Shown piece by piece: positions 1 to 8,510 of a DNA stretch of 64,000 nt. The notes under the pieces were generated by a model. The model did not search any database and was not told the origin of the DNA. It saw nothing but the letters and a program-made list of their open reading frames with translations. Numbering within the stretch: the first letter of the stretch is position 1; every line of letters starts with the position of its first letter. This DNA is from G963677485 sp964519405 (GTDB lineage Bacteria; Armatimonadota; HRBIN16): assembly GCA_964519405.1 (NCBI GenBank), contig CAZFLA010000005.1, forward strand, positions 8,755-72,754, read 5' to 3'. The translations under genes were made by a program, and so were the position numbers.

Positions 1-1038
1 ATCGATGCTCAAGGATTTATATCGACCACTGCTGATATTGGAGCCACCTTCGACGACAGTGATTTATCGGATTTTACGAAGAGTGTCGGCACCTCAGTTG
101 CAGACAGCCACCTGAAGTTGCTGCCAGGTGCGGCCGTGACAAGCAGATACAGCGGAACGAAATATATTGTGAACTTCTATATCAAAGGTCAAACCGATGT
201 GCTGTTTTACACTGCAAACCGCAGTGGGTATGTATGGCGATTTGCCAGTGGTGGGTTGACTGCCATGAAGCGGCAGAACACAAAAGATACAGTTATTAAA
301 CGGGTAGACTTACCTGACTTCGACGTGCACATGTGGCATCGCATACGCATTGAACCCGATGGCGACATGCTCAAAACATACATGGATGAACAACTGGTGG
401 ATACCGTAGTCGACGCAAGCTATCGTTCGGGAACCATGGGCTTCAAAGCGATCGGTACGGTGTGGGTTGATGAGTTGATGGTTTACCGGTATGAATCCAA
501 ACCGCGGCCCATTTCTGAGGTCAGCTATAACCAGATAGCCGCTGGGGGTGACATGAGGTTTTCCGGCGACTGGAATAAGCTGGAGCAAAGCTGGACCGCC
601 AGCAATGGCATCGGCGATTACCAATATAAGGCCTATTCTGTGGGTTATGCGGAGATCATCGGAGCAAATGCGTATATCGAAAGGAAGGACATCGATGTCG
701 ATGTCACTGGCGGATATAATACGCTGAGTGTCACCATGAGAAATAGCACAACAGATGCTAAACTCACCGTGGAGTTCTCCACTGACGGCGGGGTAACGTG
801 GCACGCGAAGTCGGTGAAAATCCGCGCGATGAGCCGTGATAGTTACCCGTTTAACATCATGACACCATGGTGGAAGAGTTACGCAATAGATATGTCAGAT
901 CAGCCTGCCTGGAAGGGCAGAATCAACGGCTTACGGCTGCGGTTTGGCGCTGTAAAGGGCAGTGTGGGCGTTAGCCGTGTTGTTATATCAAAAGACGTGA
1001 TGAGTGGTGACAGCCCAAGTCATCAAGGAAGCAGATAG
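1..1038 (+). CDS. Concanavalin-like beta-sandwich protein, 5' end outside window
   Basis: The reading frame is open from the first base of the window to the TAG at 1036-1038, so this is the C-terminal ~345 residues of a larger protein. The first half has the look of a LamG/concanavalin-type jelly roll: the stretch around 'HMWHRIRIEPDGD' followed by 'GTMGFKA' and 'VWVDELMVY' is typical of such domains in secreted glycan-binding or glycan-cleaving proteins. The second half, rich in aromatic residues and alternating beta pattern ('LTVEFSTDGGVTWHAKSV'), looks like another carbohydrate-binding-type sandwich. It ends one base before the alpha-mannosidase start, so the two are probably co-transcribed and may act on the same glycan. 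No catalytic motif is visible, and the enzyme family cannot be named without the missing N-terminus. Confidence 0.7.
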   Translation: MDAQGFISTTADIGATFDDSDLSDFTKSVGTSVADSHLKLLPGAAVTSRYSGTKYIVNFYIKGQTDVLFYTANRSGYVWRFASGGLTAMKRQNTKDTVIKRVDLPDFDVHMWHRIRIEPDGDMLKTYMDEQLVDTVVDASYRSGTMGFKAIGTVWVDELMVYRYESKPRPISEVSYNQIAAGGDMRFSGDWNKLEQSWTASNGIGDYQYKAYSVGYAEIIGANAYIERKDIDVDVTGGYNTLSVTMRNSTTDAKLTVEFSTDGGVTWHAKSVKIRAMSRDSYPFNIMTPWWKSYAIDMSDQPAWKGRINGLRLRFGAVKGSVGVSRVVISKDVMSGDSPSHQGSR

Positions 1039-1039
1039 C

Positions 1040-4000
1040 ATGTTAAAACATCCTGGAATTTCATACGAGTATATCCAACAGTTTACGGCTTCGCTTAAGG
1101 ATCTGCGTTATCGTGAGACCATACCGGTGTCGATGCGTGTGACCTCACCGAAAGGGCATGTATCATACGAAGAGGCGATGAAAGGCCCATTCCGCGAAGT
1201 GCACGAAGGCGAAGTGTTTTCAGATATGTGGAGCCACCACTGGTTTCAGATTGAAGCACAGATCCCTGAGAGTTGGGATGGCGACGAGTTAGCGCTCATC
1301 TTCGAGAATGACGCCGAGGCGTTGATCTGGCAAGATGGTGCTGTTGTTCAAAGTATCGTCAACTCGTCGTGGCCTGGCGCATCAGATAATATCAGGCCAT
1401 TCTGCATGATTACTCATCATGCAAACGGCGGGCAAACCGTCAAGCTCGTAGCAGAGATGGCATGCTGTGCCTACTGGGGATATCTCACCCAGCCGTTTGT
1501 GGGATCGCAAGAAGTGCGCGAGTTCAAACTGCATCGCGTTCGACTTGTTAGGTTTGATCGGCAGGCTTGGGACCTCACGCTGCGTTTAGAGCTGCTGATT
1601 AATCTTTACAAGTCACTGCCAGGGGGCAGCTCACAGCAAGCAGCCGCATTGTCGGCGGCATACGAAATGGTGCAGTGCTGCAATCCGAACGATCGATCGA
1701 CCTGGGCAGAAGCTATTGCGGCTGGTGATCGGTACTTCAATACGAAACAGCCAGGGCACCCATTTAAGGTCTCTGCAGTTGGCGATGCGCATATCGACAC
1801 CGCCTGGTTGTGGCCTGTTGATGAAACCAAACGCAAGTGCGCGGGTGGTTTCGCGGCAGTGACCCGTCAGATGGACGACTATCCTGAGTTCAAGTATTCC
1901 TGCTCGCAGGCGCTTCAGTTCAAGTGGATGCGCGACCTGTATCCCACTGTCTGGCGGCAGATCCAGAAGCGTGTGAAGGAGGGACGCTTTATACCGATCG
2001 GCGGATCGTGGATAGAACCCGACTGCAACCTGCCTTCCGGCGAGTCGCTGGCGCGGCAGTTCCTGTGGGGGCAGCGGTTCTTCCGCCAGGAGTTTGGCAT
2101 CACATGTAAGGAGTTCTGGCAGCCAGATGTGTTTGGTTATCCTGCGGGGTTACCGCAGATATTGCAGCTTTCGGGTATCAGCAACTTCTACACCACTAAG
2201 CTGTGGGGTAATCAGTTCAATCGTCCGGTAAATACCACCTTCATGTGGGAAGGTATCGACGGCACCCAGGTGTTCACACACCTCCCGCCAGGCGGCTTCA
2301 TTTTTGAGCCGGAATCCGTGATGAGCATCATGAATAACTACCTCGATCACGACCGCGGTCACGAAACGCTGATGACCTTCGGCTATGGTGATGCGGGCGG
2401 CGCTCCGACAGCTCAGATGCTCAATCGCTATCGACTGATTAAAGACCTGCCGGGATTGCCGGACATCGAAATTCGATCGGTCCCCGAATTCTTTGAGCGC
2501 TGCAAGGCCGACATCAAAGACCCGGCGGTGTGGGTTGGTGAACTCTATTTTGAGGAGCACCGCGGCACTTTGACATCCCATGCGGATGTGAAGCGCGACA
2601 ATCGACGCAGCGAAGAGCTGCTGCACGATTTGGAGTTCCTGTCTTCCGTTCTGTATGCCGCCAAGCGGGGATGCTACCCTCAGCAACAGATTAATGACCT
2701 CTGGGAGACCGTGCTGATAGACCAGTTCCACGACATTCTGCCGGGATCATCAATTCCTGAAGTGTATGAGCTGACCAGAAAGCAGTATCTGCAAATCGCA
2801 CAGGACGGCTGCGCATTACGCAGCAAACTCATTTCTGAGCTGACTGATGTGCCTGCCAATTCGGCAAACGCTGTGGAACCCAGCGAGGAGCGTCCGTTTG
2901 TTCCGACAGCTGCGGCTGTGGTGACGGCAGATCAGCCGAATCTGATGGTGATCAACACATTGGCATTTGATCGCTCTGGTGTTGTAGATACCACTGCCGG
3001 TCCTGCCTATGTGCAGGTTCCATCGATGGGATATGCAATATCAAAGCCAGTTATCGAGCTTGATGACCGTGTTACAGTCAAGATGGCGGACGGTTACTGT
3101 GAGTTGGAAAATGACCAAGCCAAAGTGGTTGTGGATGATCTAGCACGCATCACCAGCTTCTATGACAAGCGGAACGATAGAGAGCTCATTAAGCCGGGCG
3201 CTTTCGGCAACCAGATGGCGATGTTTGAGGACCATCCCCGCGCCTACGACGCGTGGAATCTAGACATCTATCATCTCGACAGCCGCAGCGAGGCTGGTGT
3301 GCCTGTATCCATGACGGTGATAGAGCAGGGTGGCCTGCGGGGCAGCGTGCGGATCGAGACAGCGTTAAGTGATGCATCTGTCATGACGCAAGTGATATCG
3401 CTTGATGCCAAGTCTTGCCGTCTCGACTTCAATACCTCAGTGGACTGGCACGAAGCCAACAAGATGCTGAAGGTGGAGTTCCCGCTGGATGTCCACTCGG
3501 ATTATGCGACGTATGAAGTGCAATACGGCCACCTGCGCAGGCCGACCCACTACAACACATCATGGGATTGGGCTCGTTTTGAGGTGCCTGCCCAGAAGTG
3601 GACAGATATCTCGGAGCCGACATTCGGCGTGGCTTTGCTAAACGACAGCAAATACGGTCACTCGTGTCATGCTGGCATGCTGACGATGTCACTGCTGCGC
3701 TCACCAAAGTGGCCTGATCCACAAGCAGACATGTGCAAACACTGGTTCCGGTATGCGTTGTATCCGCATGCTGGCGGACCTCAGACAGGCGGTGTGGTTC
3801 GCGAAGCGATGTGCTTCAACCAGCCGTTAACGGCCACGGCGTGTTCTGCTGCTGAGACCACAGCGAGCTACTTCAAAATCAGCAACTCTACCATCGTGCT
3901 TGATACGGTGAAAAAAGCAGAAGATAGTGATGACTTGGTTATTCGGCTTTACGAATCCAGCGGAGCCAAGCAGAAAGGCACACTCACCAGCTCACTGCCG

Positions 4001-4120
4001 ATCACGGCCGCAAACGAGGTGAACATCCTGGAAGACAATACAGGCGGTGAGGTATGGCATAACGGTCTATATCTTAATCTGCGCCCATTCCAGATTATCA
4101 GCTACCGACTGAAACTGTAA
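1040..4120 (+). CDS. Alpha-mannosidase, glycoside hydrolase family 38
   Basis: A 1026-aa GH38 alpha-mannosidase, which removes alpha-linked mannose from glycans by a retaining mechanism with a metal in the active site. The family signature 'GDAHIDTAWLWP' sits at about residue 248 (His and Asp are metal ligands) and 'WQPDVFGYP' at about 360 supplies the catalytic nucleophile Asp363. 'DQFHDILPGSSI' is a further conserved GH38 motif, followed by the usual C-terminal beta domains. I chose ATG 1040 because AAGGA lies about ten bases upstream; a GTG at 1004 would extend the protein by 12 residues into the preceding gene. There is no signal peptide, so a cytoplasmic enzyme acting on imported oligosaccharides is likely. 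Length is normal for the bacterial/Ams1-type family. The gene ends before a long hairpin. Confidence 0.95.
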   Translation: MLKHPGISYEYIQQFTASLKDLRYRETIPVSMRVTSPKGHVSYEEAMKGPFREVHEGEVFSDMWSHHWFQIEAQIPESWDGDELALIFENDAEALIWQDGAVVQSIVNSSWPGASDNIRPFCMITHHANGGQTVKLVAEMACCAYWGYLTQPFVGSQEVREFKLHRVRLVRFDRQAWDLTLRLELLINLYKSLPGGSSQQAAALSAAYEMVQCCNPNDRSTWAEAIAAGDRYFNTKQPGHPFKVSAVGDAHIDTAWLWPVDETKRKCAGGFAAVTRQMDDYPEFKYSCSQALQFKWMRDLYPTVWRQIQKRVKEGRFIPIGGSWIEPDCNLPSGESLARQFLWGQRFFRQEFGITCKEFWQPDVFGYPAGLPQILQLSGISNFYTTKLWGNQFNRPVNTTFMWEGIDGTQVFTHLPPGGFIFEPESVMSIMNNYLDHDRGHETLMTFGYGDAGGAPTAQMLNRYRLIKDLPGLPDIEIRSVPEFFERCKADIKDPAVWVGELYFEEHRGTLTSHADVKRDNRRSEELLHDLEFLSSVLYAAKRGCYPQQQINDLWETVLIDQFHDILPGSSIPEVYELTRKQYLQIAQDGCALRSKLISELTDVPANSANAVEPSEERPFVPTAAAVVTADQPNLMVINTLAFDRSGVVDTTAGPAYVQVPSMGYAISKPVIELDDRVTVKMADGYCELENDQAKVVVDDLARITSFYDKRNDRELIKPGAFGNQMAMFEDHPRAYDAWNLDIYHLDSRSEAGVPVSMTVIEQGGLRGSVRIETALSDASVMTQVISLDAKSCRLDFNTSVDWHEANKMLKVEFPLDVHSDYATYEVQYGHLRRPTHYNTSWDWARFEVPAQKWTDISEPTFGVALLNDSKYGHSCHAGMLTMSLLRSPKWPDPQADMCKHWFRYALYPHAGGPQTGGVVREAMCFNQPLTATACSAAETTASYFKISNSTIVLDTVKKAEDSDDLVIRLYESSGAKQKGTLTSSLPITAANEVNILEDNTGGEVWHNGLYLNLRPFQIISYRLKL

Positions 4121-4138
4121 AACCTCTGATCCTCAGAA

Positions 4139-4174
4139 TACACAATGGGCGGGGAAAACCCCGCCCATTGTGTA
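4139..4174. terminator. Convergent bidirectional hairpin
   Basis: A perfect 16-bp inverted repeat (4139-4154 and 4159-4174) with an AAAA loop and a very G+C-rich core lies between the alpha-mannosidase (+) and the convergent gene ending at 4185 (-). There is no good T-tract on either side, so it may act as a bidirectional stop or as a 3'-end stabiliser. Confidence 0.7.
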
Positions 4175-4184
4175 TCATCGGAAT

Positions 4185-4640
4185 CTACTTAACTTCCAGC
4201 ATAACAGGAGCGGTGTAGTTTTCAGGCAAGGTGTCAACCTGGTACTCACGGCTGAGGTTCGGGTAATCGCTGAACAGGCTGAGTTTAGCCGCAACAGTCG
4301 CTTTTGCTTTGCTGTTCTTGATTGCCGGCACTTGTTTACCGTTCAAAATGCCCCATCGAAGCACACGGATGATCGCTCCGGGTTTCACACCGTCGATTTT
4401 TCCACCCTTTACGGTCTTGACCTTCCACTCCTGTGCGATGAGCACATTGAGGTAAGGCTTCACGCGGGCGGGATCGGGCACAGGGGTGACTGCAGTAATT
4501 GTGGCGGTGACGGAAACGGCTGTTTTAGCTGCCTTCTTCGGGGCAACAGGCGGCGCGGTGATCTGCTGTGTGTATACCACAGCGGTCACACCTAGTAAAA
4601 GAGCCGCGGTCACTGCGAAACGGGTCCATCGAGATATCAT
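4185..4640 (-). CDS. Small secreted protein of unknown function
   Basis: A 151-aa protein I do not recognise. The ATG at 4640 has GGAGG seven bases upstream; a start 33 bases earlier would lack a site. The N-terminus 'MISRWTRFAVTAALLLGV' is a signal peptide or single anchor, followed by a Pro/Ala/Lys-rich linker and a compact C-terminal region of about 100 residues with alternating polar and hydrophobic residues ('YLNVLIAQEWKVKTV', 'GAIIRVLRWG'). It follows the larger secreted protein by 13 bp and is probably its operon partner. It could be an envelope or extracellular accessory protein; no enzyme motif is seen. Confidence 0.7.
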   Translation of the reverse strand: MISRWTRFAVTAALLLGVTAVVYTQQITAPPVAPKKAAKTAVSVTATITAVTPVPDPARVKPYLNVLIAQEWKVKTVKGGKIDGVKPGAIIRVLRWGILNGKQVPAIKNSKAKATVAAKLSLFSDYPNLSREYQVDTLPENYTAPVMLEVK

Positions 4641-4653
4641 GTAAAACCTCCCT

Positions 4654-6363
4654 TTATTGCCACTTAACGGCATCTACGCCCAATTTGATGTTGGGACGAG
4701 TTCTAAAATCAAACACTAGGAACCGGAATGTCGATAGGTTCGGAATGGCGCTGATGGGTATTTTGTATTCCTTCCATTCCGTGCTAAAGTTCGAGCCCCT
4801 AGGGACGAGTGTGTAGGGCGTCGTGTCGTAGAATTCACGATCAGCCGCAAAATAGACATTAACGGGGCCGGGCTTACCATCACCTTTCAGCATCATACTG
4901 ATCTCGGTGGGGTTCTTCCACAACTGCGTTTCAAAGTTGAAAAGCTGTATGGTATTGTCAACGAACGGCGTTACTATGAAGGCCTTCTTACCCTCTGGCG
5001 CATCGTCCACAAGCTCAACACTACCTTGTTCGCTAATATAGATGTCGTCGCCGCTTTCCGCGTTAATCAGCATCTTAGGATACAGCGAATATGCTGCTGA
5101 TATCCCCAGTGACGATGGTTTAACCATCTGCGGGGTGTTTGCCGAGGTGCCTACATCCTTAGTTTGTATTTGGCCAAACACCATGATGTAGAGATTGGGG
5201 TCATAACATGGCAGGTTGGCCTTATAGCTGCCATCTGATTGTTTTACTGCAGGAATGCGATGCCACACACTTGCCTCAAGTTTAGACAGTGTTGCGTAAG
5301 CATAGTAAACATCGATATATTGAGGCTGTTCTGACGCCGTAAAGTTAAACTGATAAACTAACCGGCTGTTTACGGCAGATAGCTTACCTTCCGCCACAGT
5401 GGGAATAGGTGGAGCGTTGTATAGGGTGTGGAAAATCCACGGATTATACCCTTCCAGCTCTTTTCTGCTAGTTTGAGCGTGCGCTCTGTTTGGCGCTATC
5501 GCTAGATACTTCACGCACCTGAGGTGCGAATACATATATATCAGCGAGTTGAACTTCGCCAGATAGTCATTTGCACATGCCTGGACATAGATCGGTGAAG
5601 AACCGTACTCGCAGTAAGCTGATGGTGAATACATGCGGAACTGCGCGAAGTTCGCTTTACCGACATAGTCAACCGTCACCTCGTCACCCTGTTTGCTAAC
5701 AAGGAATCCGGTGCCGTGCCAGATCAGGAATGATTCCGGTCGATTCTCAATGGCATGAAGCAGCCCCACGGCTTGACCTGATAGTGAGTATCCCGAAACC
5801 ATGACCTTATTAATGTCGCACTCGGGACGGGTACCGATATAGGTAATGGAGCGGCGAAGTGCGACGACAAGGTGGTAAAACCAGCTGTTTTCTGGGTCTG
5901 CCGTGTAGAACTGCTTGAACGGAGGCCCGCCTAGCGTAACCATCTGCTTAGGGTCGGTCTTAGCATCTGTGCTGCATACCATTACTCCGCAGCGACCTGC
6001 TTGTGCCTCTTCTATCGGAGCGCGCACACCCTCGTTAATCACCGTGACATGCACGGGGAGTTTTTTGGCACCCTTAGGATAGCAGAGATACATGAACACC
6101 CTGACACCAGGCCGGCCGGTAATGCGGATGGATTCGATGATCATCGGCTTCTTTGTACCGTCAACCGTCGGCAGCACCTGCTCTGTGCGTTTAATGACTT
6201 CAGGTGCTAACGGCGGCGCATCAATGCCCTTGATGTCGAAAATCCCGATGCGGTCATTCACGGGTTGCCTGGGGCTTAGCGTTTGCGCGTTTGCGCAGAC
6301 ACACATGATGGCTGCAGCTAAAGTCGCAAAGACTATGGTGCGGTATCCGAAATATCTATTCAT
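4654..6363 (-). CDS. Secreted alpha/beta-hydrolase-like protein with C-terminal jelly roll
   Basis: A 569-aa exported protein. ATG 6363 is preferred: GGAGTG lies about eight bases upstream and the first 27 residues form a signal peptide ending 'CVCANAQ'. The middle contains a nucleophile-elbow-like 'VSGYSLSGQ' (Ser at about 193 or 195) and a later His in 'NRAHAQ', consistent with an alpha/beta hydrolase of the acetylxylan-esterase or dipeptidyl-peptidase type. The last 140 residues ('IQLFNFETQLWKNP', 'FSTEWKEYKIPIS', 'LVFDFRTRPN') look like a carbohydrate-binding jelly roll. Together this suggests an extracellular esterase on plant or microbial polysaccharide, but the substrate is inference. 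It heads a two-gene minus-strand operon with the 151-aa protein. Confidence 0.7.
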   Translation of the reverse strand: MNRYFGYRTIVFATLAAAIMCVCANAQTLSPRQPVNDRIGIFDIKGIDAPPLAPEVIKRTEQVLPTVDGTKKPMIIESIRITGRPGVRVFMYLCYPKGAKKLPVHVTVINEGVRAPIEEAQAGRCGVMVCSTDAKTDPKQMVTLGGPPFKQFYTADPENSWFYHLVVALRRSITYIGTRPECDINKVMVSGYSLSGQAVGLLHAIENRPESFLIWHGTGFLVSKQGDEVTVDYVGKANFAQFRMYSPSAYCEYGSSPIYVQACANDYLAKFNSLIYMYSHLRCVKYLAIAPNRAHAQTSRKELEGYNPWIFHTLYNAPPIPTVAEGKLSAVNSRLVYQFNFTASEQPQYIDVYYAYATLSKLEASVWHRIPAVKQSDGSYKANLPCYDPNLYIMVFGQIQTKDVGTSANTPQMVKPSSLGISAAYSLYPKMLINAESGDDIYISEQGSVELVDDAPEGKKAFIVTPFVDNTIQLFNFETQLWKNPTEISMMLKGDGKPGPVNVYFAADREFYDTTPYTLVPRGSNFSTEWKEYKIPISAIPNLSTFRFLVFDFRTRPNIKLGVDAVKWQ

Positions 6364-6459
6364 AGAATGGCACTCCAAATGTGGCGTCCTGGCCAGTGTC
6401 TGAAGATAACCATGCTTAATCAGCACCGATGACCTTGAGGCAGCATGATTATATACCTT

Positions 6460-6473
6460 AGTATAATTATACT
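6460..6473. promoter_or_regulatory. 14-bp palindrome with TATAAT on both strands
   Basis: The perfect palindrome AGTATAATTATACT lies in the 240-bp divergent region between the genes starting at 6363 (-) and 6604 (+). It contains a consensus -10 box on each strand, so it may serve as a promoter core or operator. No convincing -35 element was found at the right spacing. Confidence 0.35.
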
Positions 6474-6603
6474 GATTTTACGGTAAATATTGATGTTGTC
6501 ATATGCTGATATATCTGCCACATTTGTTTGACTGCGAGTGCGGTAAAATGATATCAACGAATGACTGGTCATTCTGACTGTCATATGGGAGATTTGTGAG
6601 TTC

Positions 6604-7458
6604 ATGCGGACTGTGTGGCTTGTCTATGGTCTGTTGACTATTATATATGTCTCGTTTATCTTGATCAATAATCGACGTTTACGTGACGGCAGATCGCCTA
6701 TTCGTGCCTCAAAATGGAGTTTTAGTGATGCTTGGTTGATGTTTACCGTGACAATGATATTTGCTTCGGTCAGCATGGTGTTTTTTTATGACCATACAGC
6801 AAGTACGCATCAAAAACTGGATTTTTGGCGAGTGGTTATGCCATCGTCGATTGGACAAGATATAGGCGCCATCTTCGTGACGATTTATGTTGTCTGCCGC
6901 CTTTATGGTATTCATGGGCGTGAATTGGGATATCAGTTTAATGGCCGCGAGTTGCTTCGCGGTTTGCTGATTGGGCTGCCAACTGGTATGGTTGTGACAT
7001 GTTTTGCGATCACAGTATATGTCTCCCTTTATTTCATTCTTGGGCAGCACATGATGATGAAATTCGTTGAGTTTAACAATCAACTCAATCAATCAGGCCT
7101 CATTTTCCAGCAGATAAAAACAAATGCGCAAAGTGTTGCGTTTGTCATCATGGCGTGTGTTGCAGCTCCGTTAGGAGAGGAATTCTTCTTTAGGGGATGG
7201 CTGTTTAATGCGGTGAAGTTCCGAAGCAATAATGTGATGTTGGCTTGTGTTGTATCGGGGGTGATATTTGCGTGCATTCACATAGCCCCGCTTAATGTCA
7301 TCGTCATTATTCCGCTAGGAATGTGGCTTGCCTGGAACTACCACAAGTCGGGCAGCATCTGGAGGAATATCGGCATCCATGCCGCATATAATCTCCTCGT
7401 TGTGGCGGTCACATTGATCGCCAGATCTCTTGGTCACAATTTGGACAAGGTTTTTTAA
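6604..7458 (+). CDS. CPBP family intramembrane metalloprotease
   Basis: A 284-aa polytopic membrane protein of the CPBP (CAAX protease / bacteriocin-processing, Abi) family. The family's active-site motif is clear: 'GEEFFFRGW' with the Glu pair at about 192-193 and Arg at 197, then 'IFACIHIAP' and 'NIGIHAAYN' supplying the metal-binding residues in later helices. About seven hydrophobic segments are visible. Such enzymes cleave within the membrane; in bacteria they process peptides or confer bacteriocin immunity, but the substrate here is unknown. GGGAG about 12 bases upstream supports ATG 6604. Its stop overlaps the start of the TPR gene by one base, so the two products probably act together. 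Confidence 0.9.
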   Translation: MRTVWLVYGLLTIIYVSFILINNRRLRDGRSPIRASKWSFSDAWLMFTVTMIFASVSMVFFYDHTASTHQKLDFWRVVMPSSIGQDIGAIFVTIYVVCRLYGIHGRELGYQFNGRELLRGLLIGLPTGMVVTCFAITVYVSLYFILGQHMMMKFVEFNNQLNQSGLIFQQIKTNAQSVAFVIMACVAAPLGEEFFFRGWLFNAVKFRSNNVMLACVVSGVIFACIHIAPLNVIVIIPLGMWLAWNYHKSGSIWRNIGIHAAYNLLVVAVTLIARSLGHNLDKVF

Positions 7459-8297
7459 TGCAAAAGAAGTATCGAATTGAAATAATCGCCATTTACCTAA
7501 TATTGCTTATTTATGGCATCAGCGTTGTTTTCCGTTGGGGCTTTGTTGACCAGCTATATCAGAGCCAACTTGATAGGCAGCTTACTGCAGTATATGCACA
7601 GCATGGTGATGGCCAAAAACTGTATGAAACCACTGCAGATTGGCTGGGTGTTAAATCTGGTGACATTAAGCAACGGGTGGCCATAAGCGGTTTGGAGAAG
7701 CTAAGCGCTTACAACACGCTGAACCAGATAACCAGTGATCTGCTGGAAGCAAATAACCACAATATCAGCAAAGAGAACCGCATTATTTTGCTCACAGCAC
7801 GAGGTACGTCATCGTTGTCGATTAAGCGATATAAAGAGGGTTTAACTGACCTTGAGAATGCTTGGAGGCTTGGGCATGATGTGCGCGGCAACGCTTCGCT
7901 GCTGCAAAACAATCTGGCATATGCCTTAGTGCTGAACAATACCGACTGGGATAGGGCAGAGGACTTAGCAGCGAGCTCATACAACGCAGACAATAACCCG
8001 GCAGCCGCAGATACACTGGGATGGATAGAGGTTCACCAAGGCAGTTTCGGGAATGGACTTCAATATATCTTGGAAGCGGTAGATTCCAATCCAGATTCGT
8101 ATGACTGCCGTTATCACTCGGGCGTTGCATACTGGGCCTTGGGCAACTATGCGAAAGCGGAATCGGAGCTGCAATTGGCTATGAAACTTTACAAAACTCA
8201 GCGCAAGACCGATAATGCCGACTTCAAGGCGATTCTGGAATTAGTGACTGCGAAAGCACCATATCAACCGGAGCTGGTGTTTACGCCGCAGCAGTAG
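7458..8297 (+). CDS. Membrane-anchored TPR protein
   Basis: A 279-aa protein with one N-terminal membrane segment (about residues 9-28) followed by helical repeats. At least three TPR-like units can be seen: 'YKEGLTDLENAWRLG', 'NPAAADTLGWIEVHQG' and 'YHSGVAYWALGNYAKAE' carry the small and aromatic positions of the TPR consensus. It starts within the stop of the CPBP protease (TAATG), which means translational coupling. A scaffold or adaptor role for the protease, at the membrane surface, is the simplest reading; that is inference. Confidence 0.8.
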   Translation: MQKKYRIEIIAIYLILLIYGISVVFRWGFVDQLYQSQLDRQLTAVYAQHGDGQKLYETTADWLGVKSGDIKQRVAISGLEKLSAYNTLNQITSDLLEANNHNISKENRIILLTARGTSSLSIKRYKEGLTDLENAWRLGHDVRGNASLLQNNLAYALVLNNTDWDRAEDLAASSYNADNNPAAADTLGWIEVHQGSFGNGLQYILEAVDSNPDSYDCRYHSGVAYWALGNYAKAESELQLAMKLYKTQRKTDNADFKAILELVTAKAPYQPELVFTPQQ

Positions 8298-8326
8298 AAC
8301 CCATCGCCATGGCTCGCGGTGACTGG

Positions 8327-8452
8327 GCCGCGGGTTTAGTCACCCACACGACTACATTCCGGGAGCTGACGCTCCGGGAACTGCGTCCTGTGCGGGTTCC
8401 TGCACCGCACGGCATATCAATAACGGCCGGCGTCGCTTCACTCCGGCCGGCG
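8327..8452 (+). repeat. 126-bp structured repeat, copy A
   Basis: This stretch matches 61795-61920 over exactly 126 bp with 10 substitutions and no gaps (about 92% identity). Three hairpins can be drawn: 8357-8380 (a perfect 10-bp stem TTCCGGGAGC/GCTCCGGGAA with a 4-base loop), a 6-bp GTGCGG/CCGCAC stem near 8390-8412, and a 7-bp CGGCCGG/CCGGCCG stem near 8424-8450. Differences between copies fall mostly in loops and linkers. It lies 30 bp after the TPR gene and 17 bp before a strong terminator. One frame is open through both copies, but most differences in that frame change the amino acid, which argues against coding. Confidence 0.8.
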
Positions 8453-8468
8453 CACGGATGCTATTTTT

Positions 8469-8509
8469 CAACTCCGCTTTGGTGCCCATCAAAGCGGAGT
8501 TGCTTTTTA
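8469..8509 (+). terminator. Strong intrinsic terminator
   Basis: A perfect 13-bp stem (8469-8481 with 8490-8502, CAACTCCGCTTTG/CAAAGCGGAGTTG), an 8-base loop and a following CTTTTT tract. It would end transcripts from the CPBP-TPR operon and the 126-bp repeat. Confidence 0.9.
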
Positions 8510-8510
8510 C

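Noticed and set aside
2150..2731. 193-codon minus-strand frame inside the alpha-mannosidase
   Set aside because: It is the antisense shadow of a strongly conserved enzyme.
7458..8297. CPBP-TPR pair as a toxin or bacteriocin locus
   Set aside because: No bacteriocin precursor or transporter lies nearby; general membrane proteolysis is as likely.
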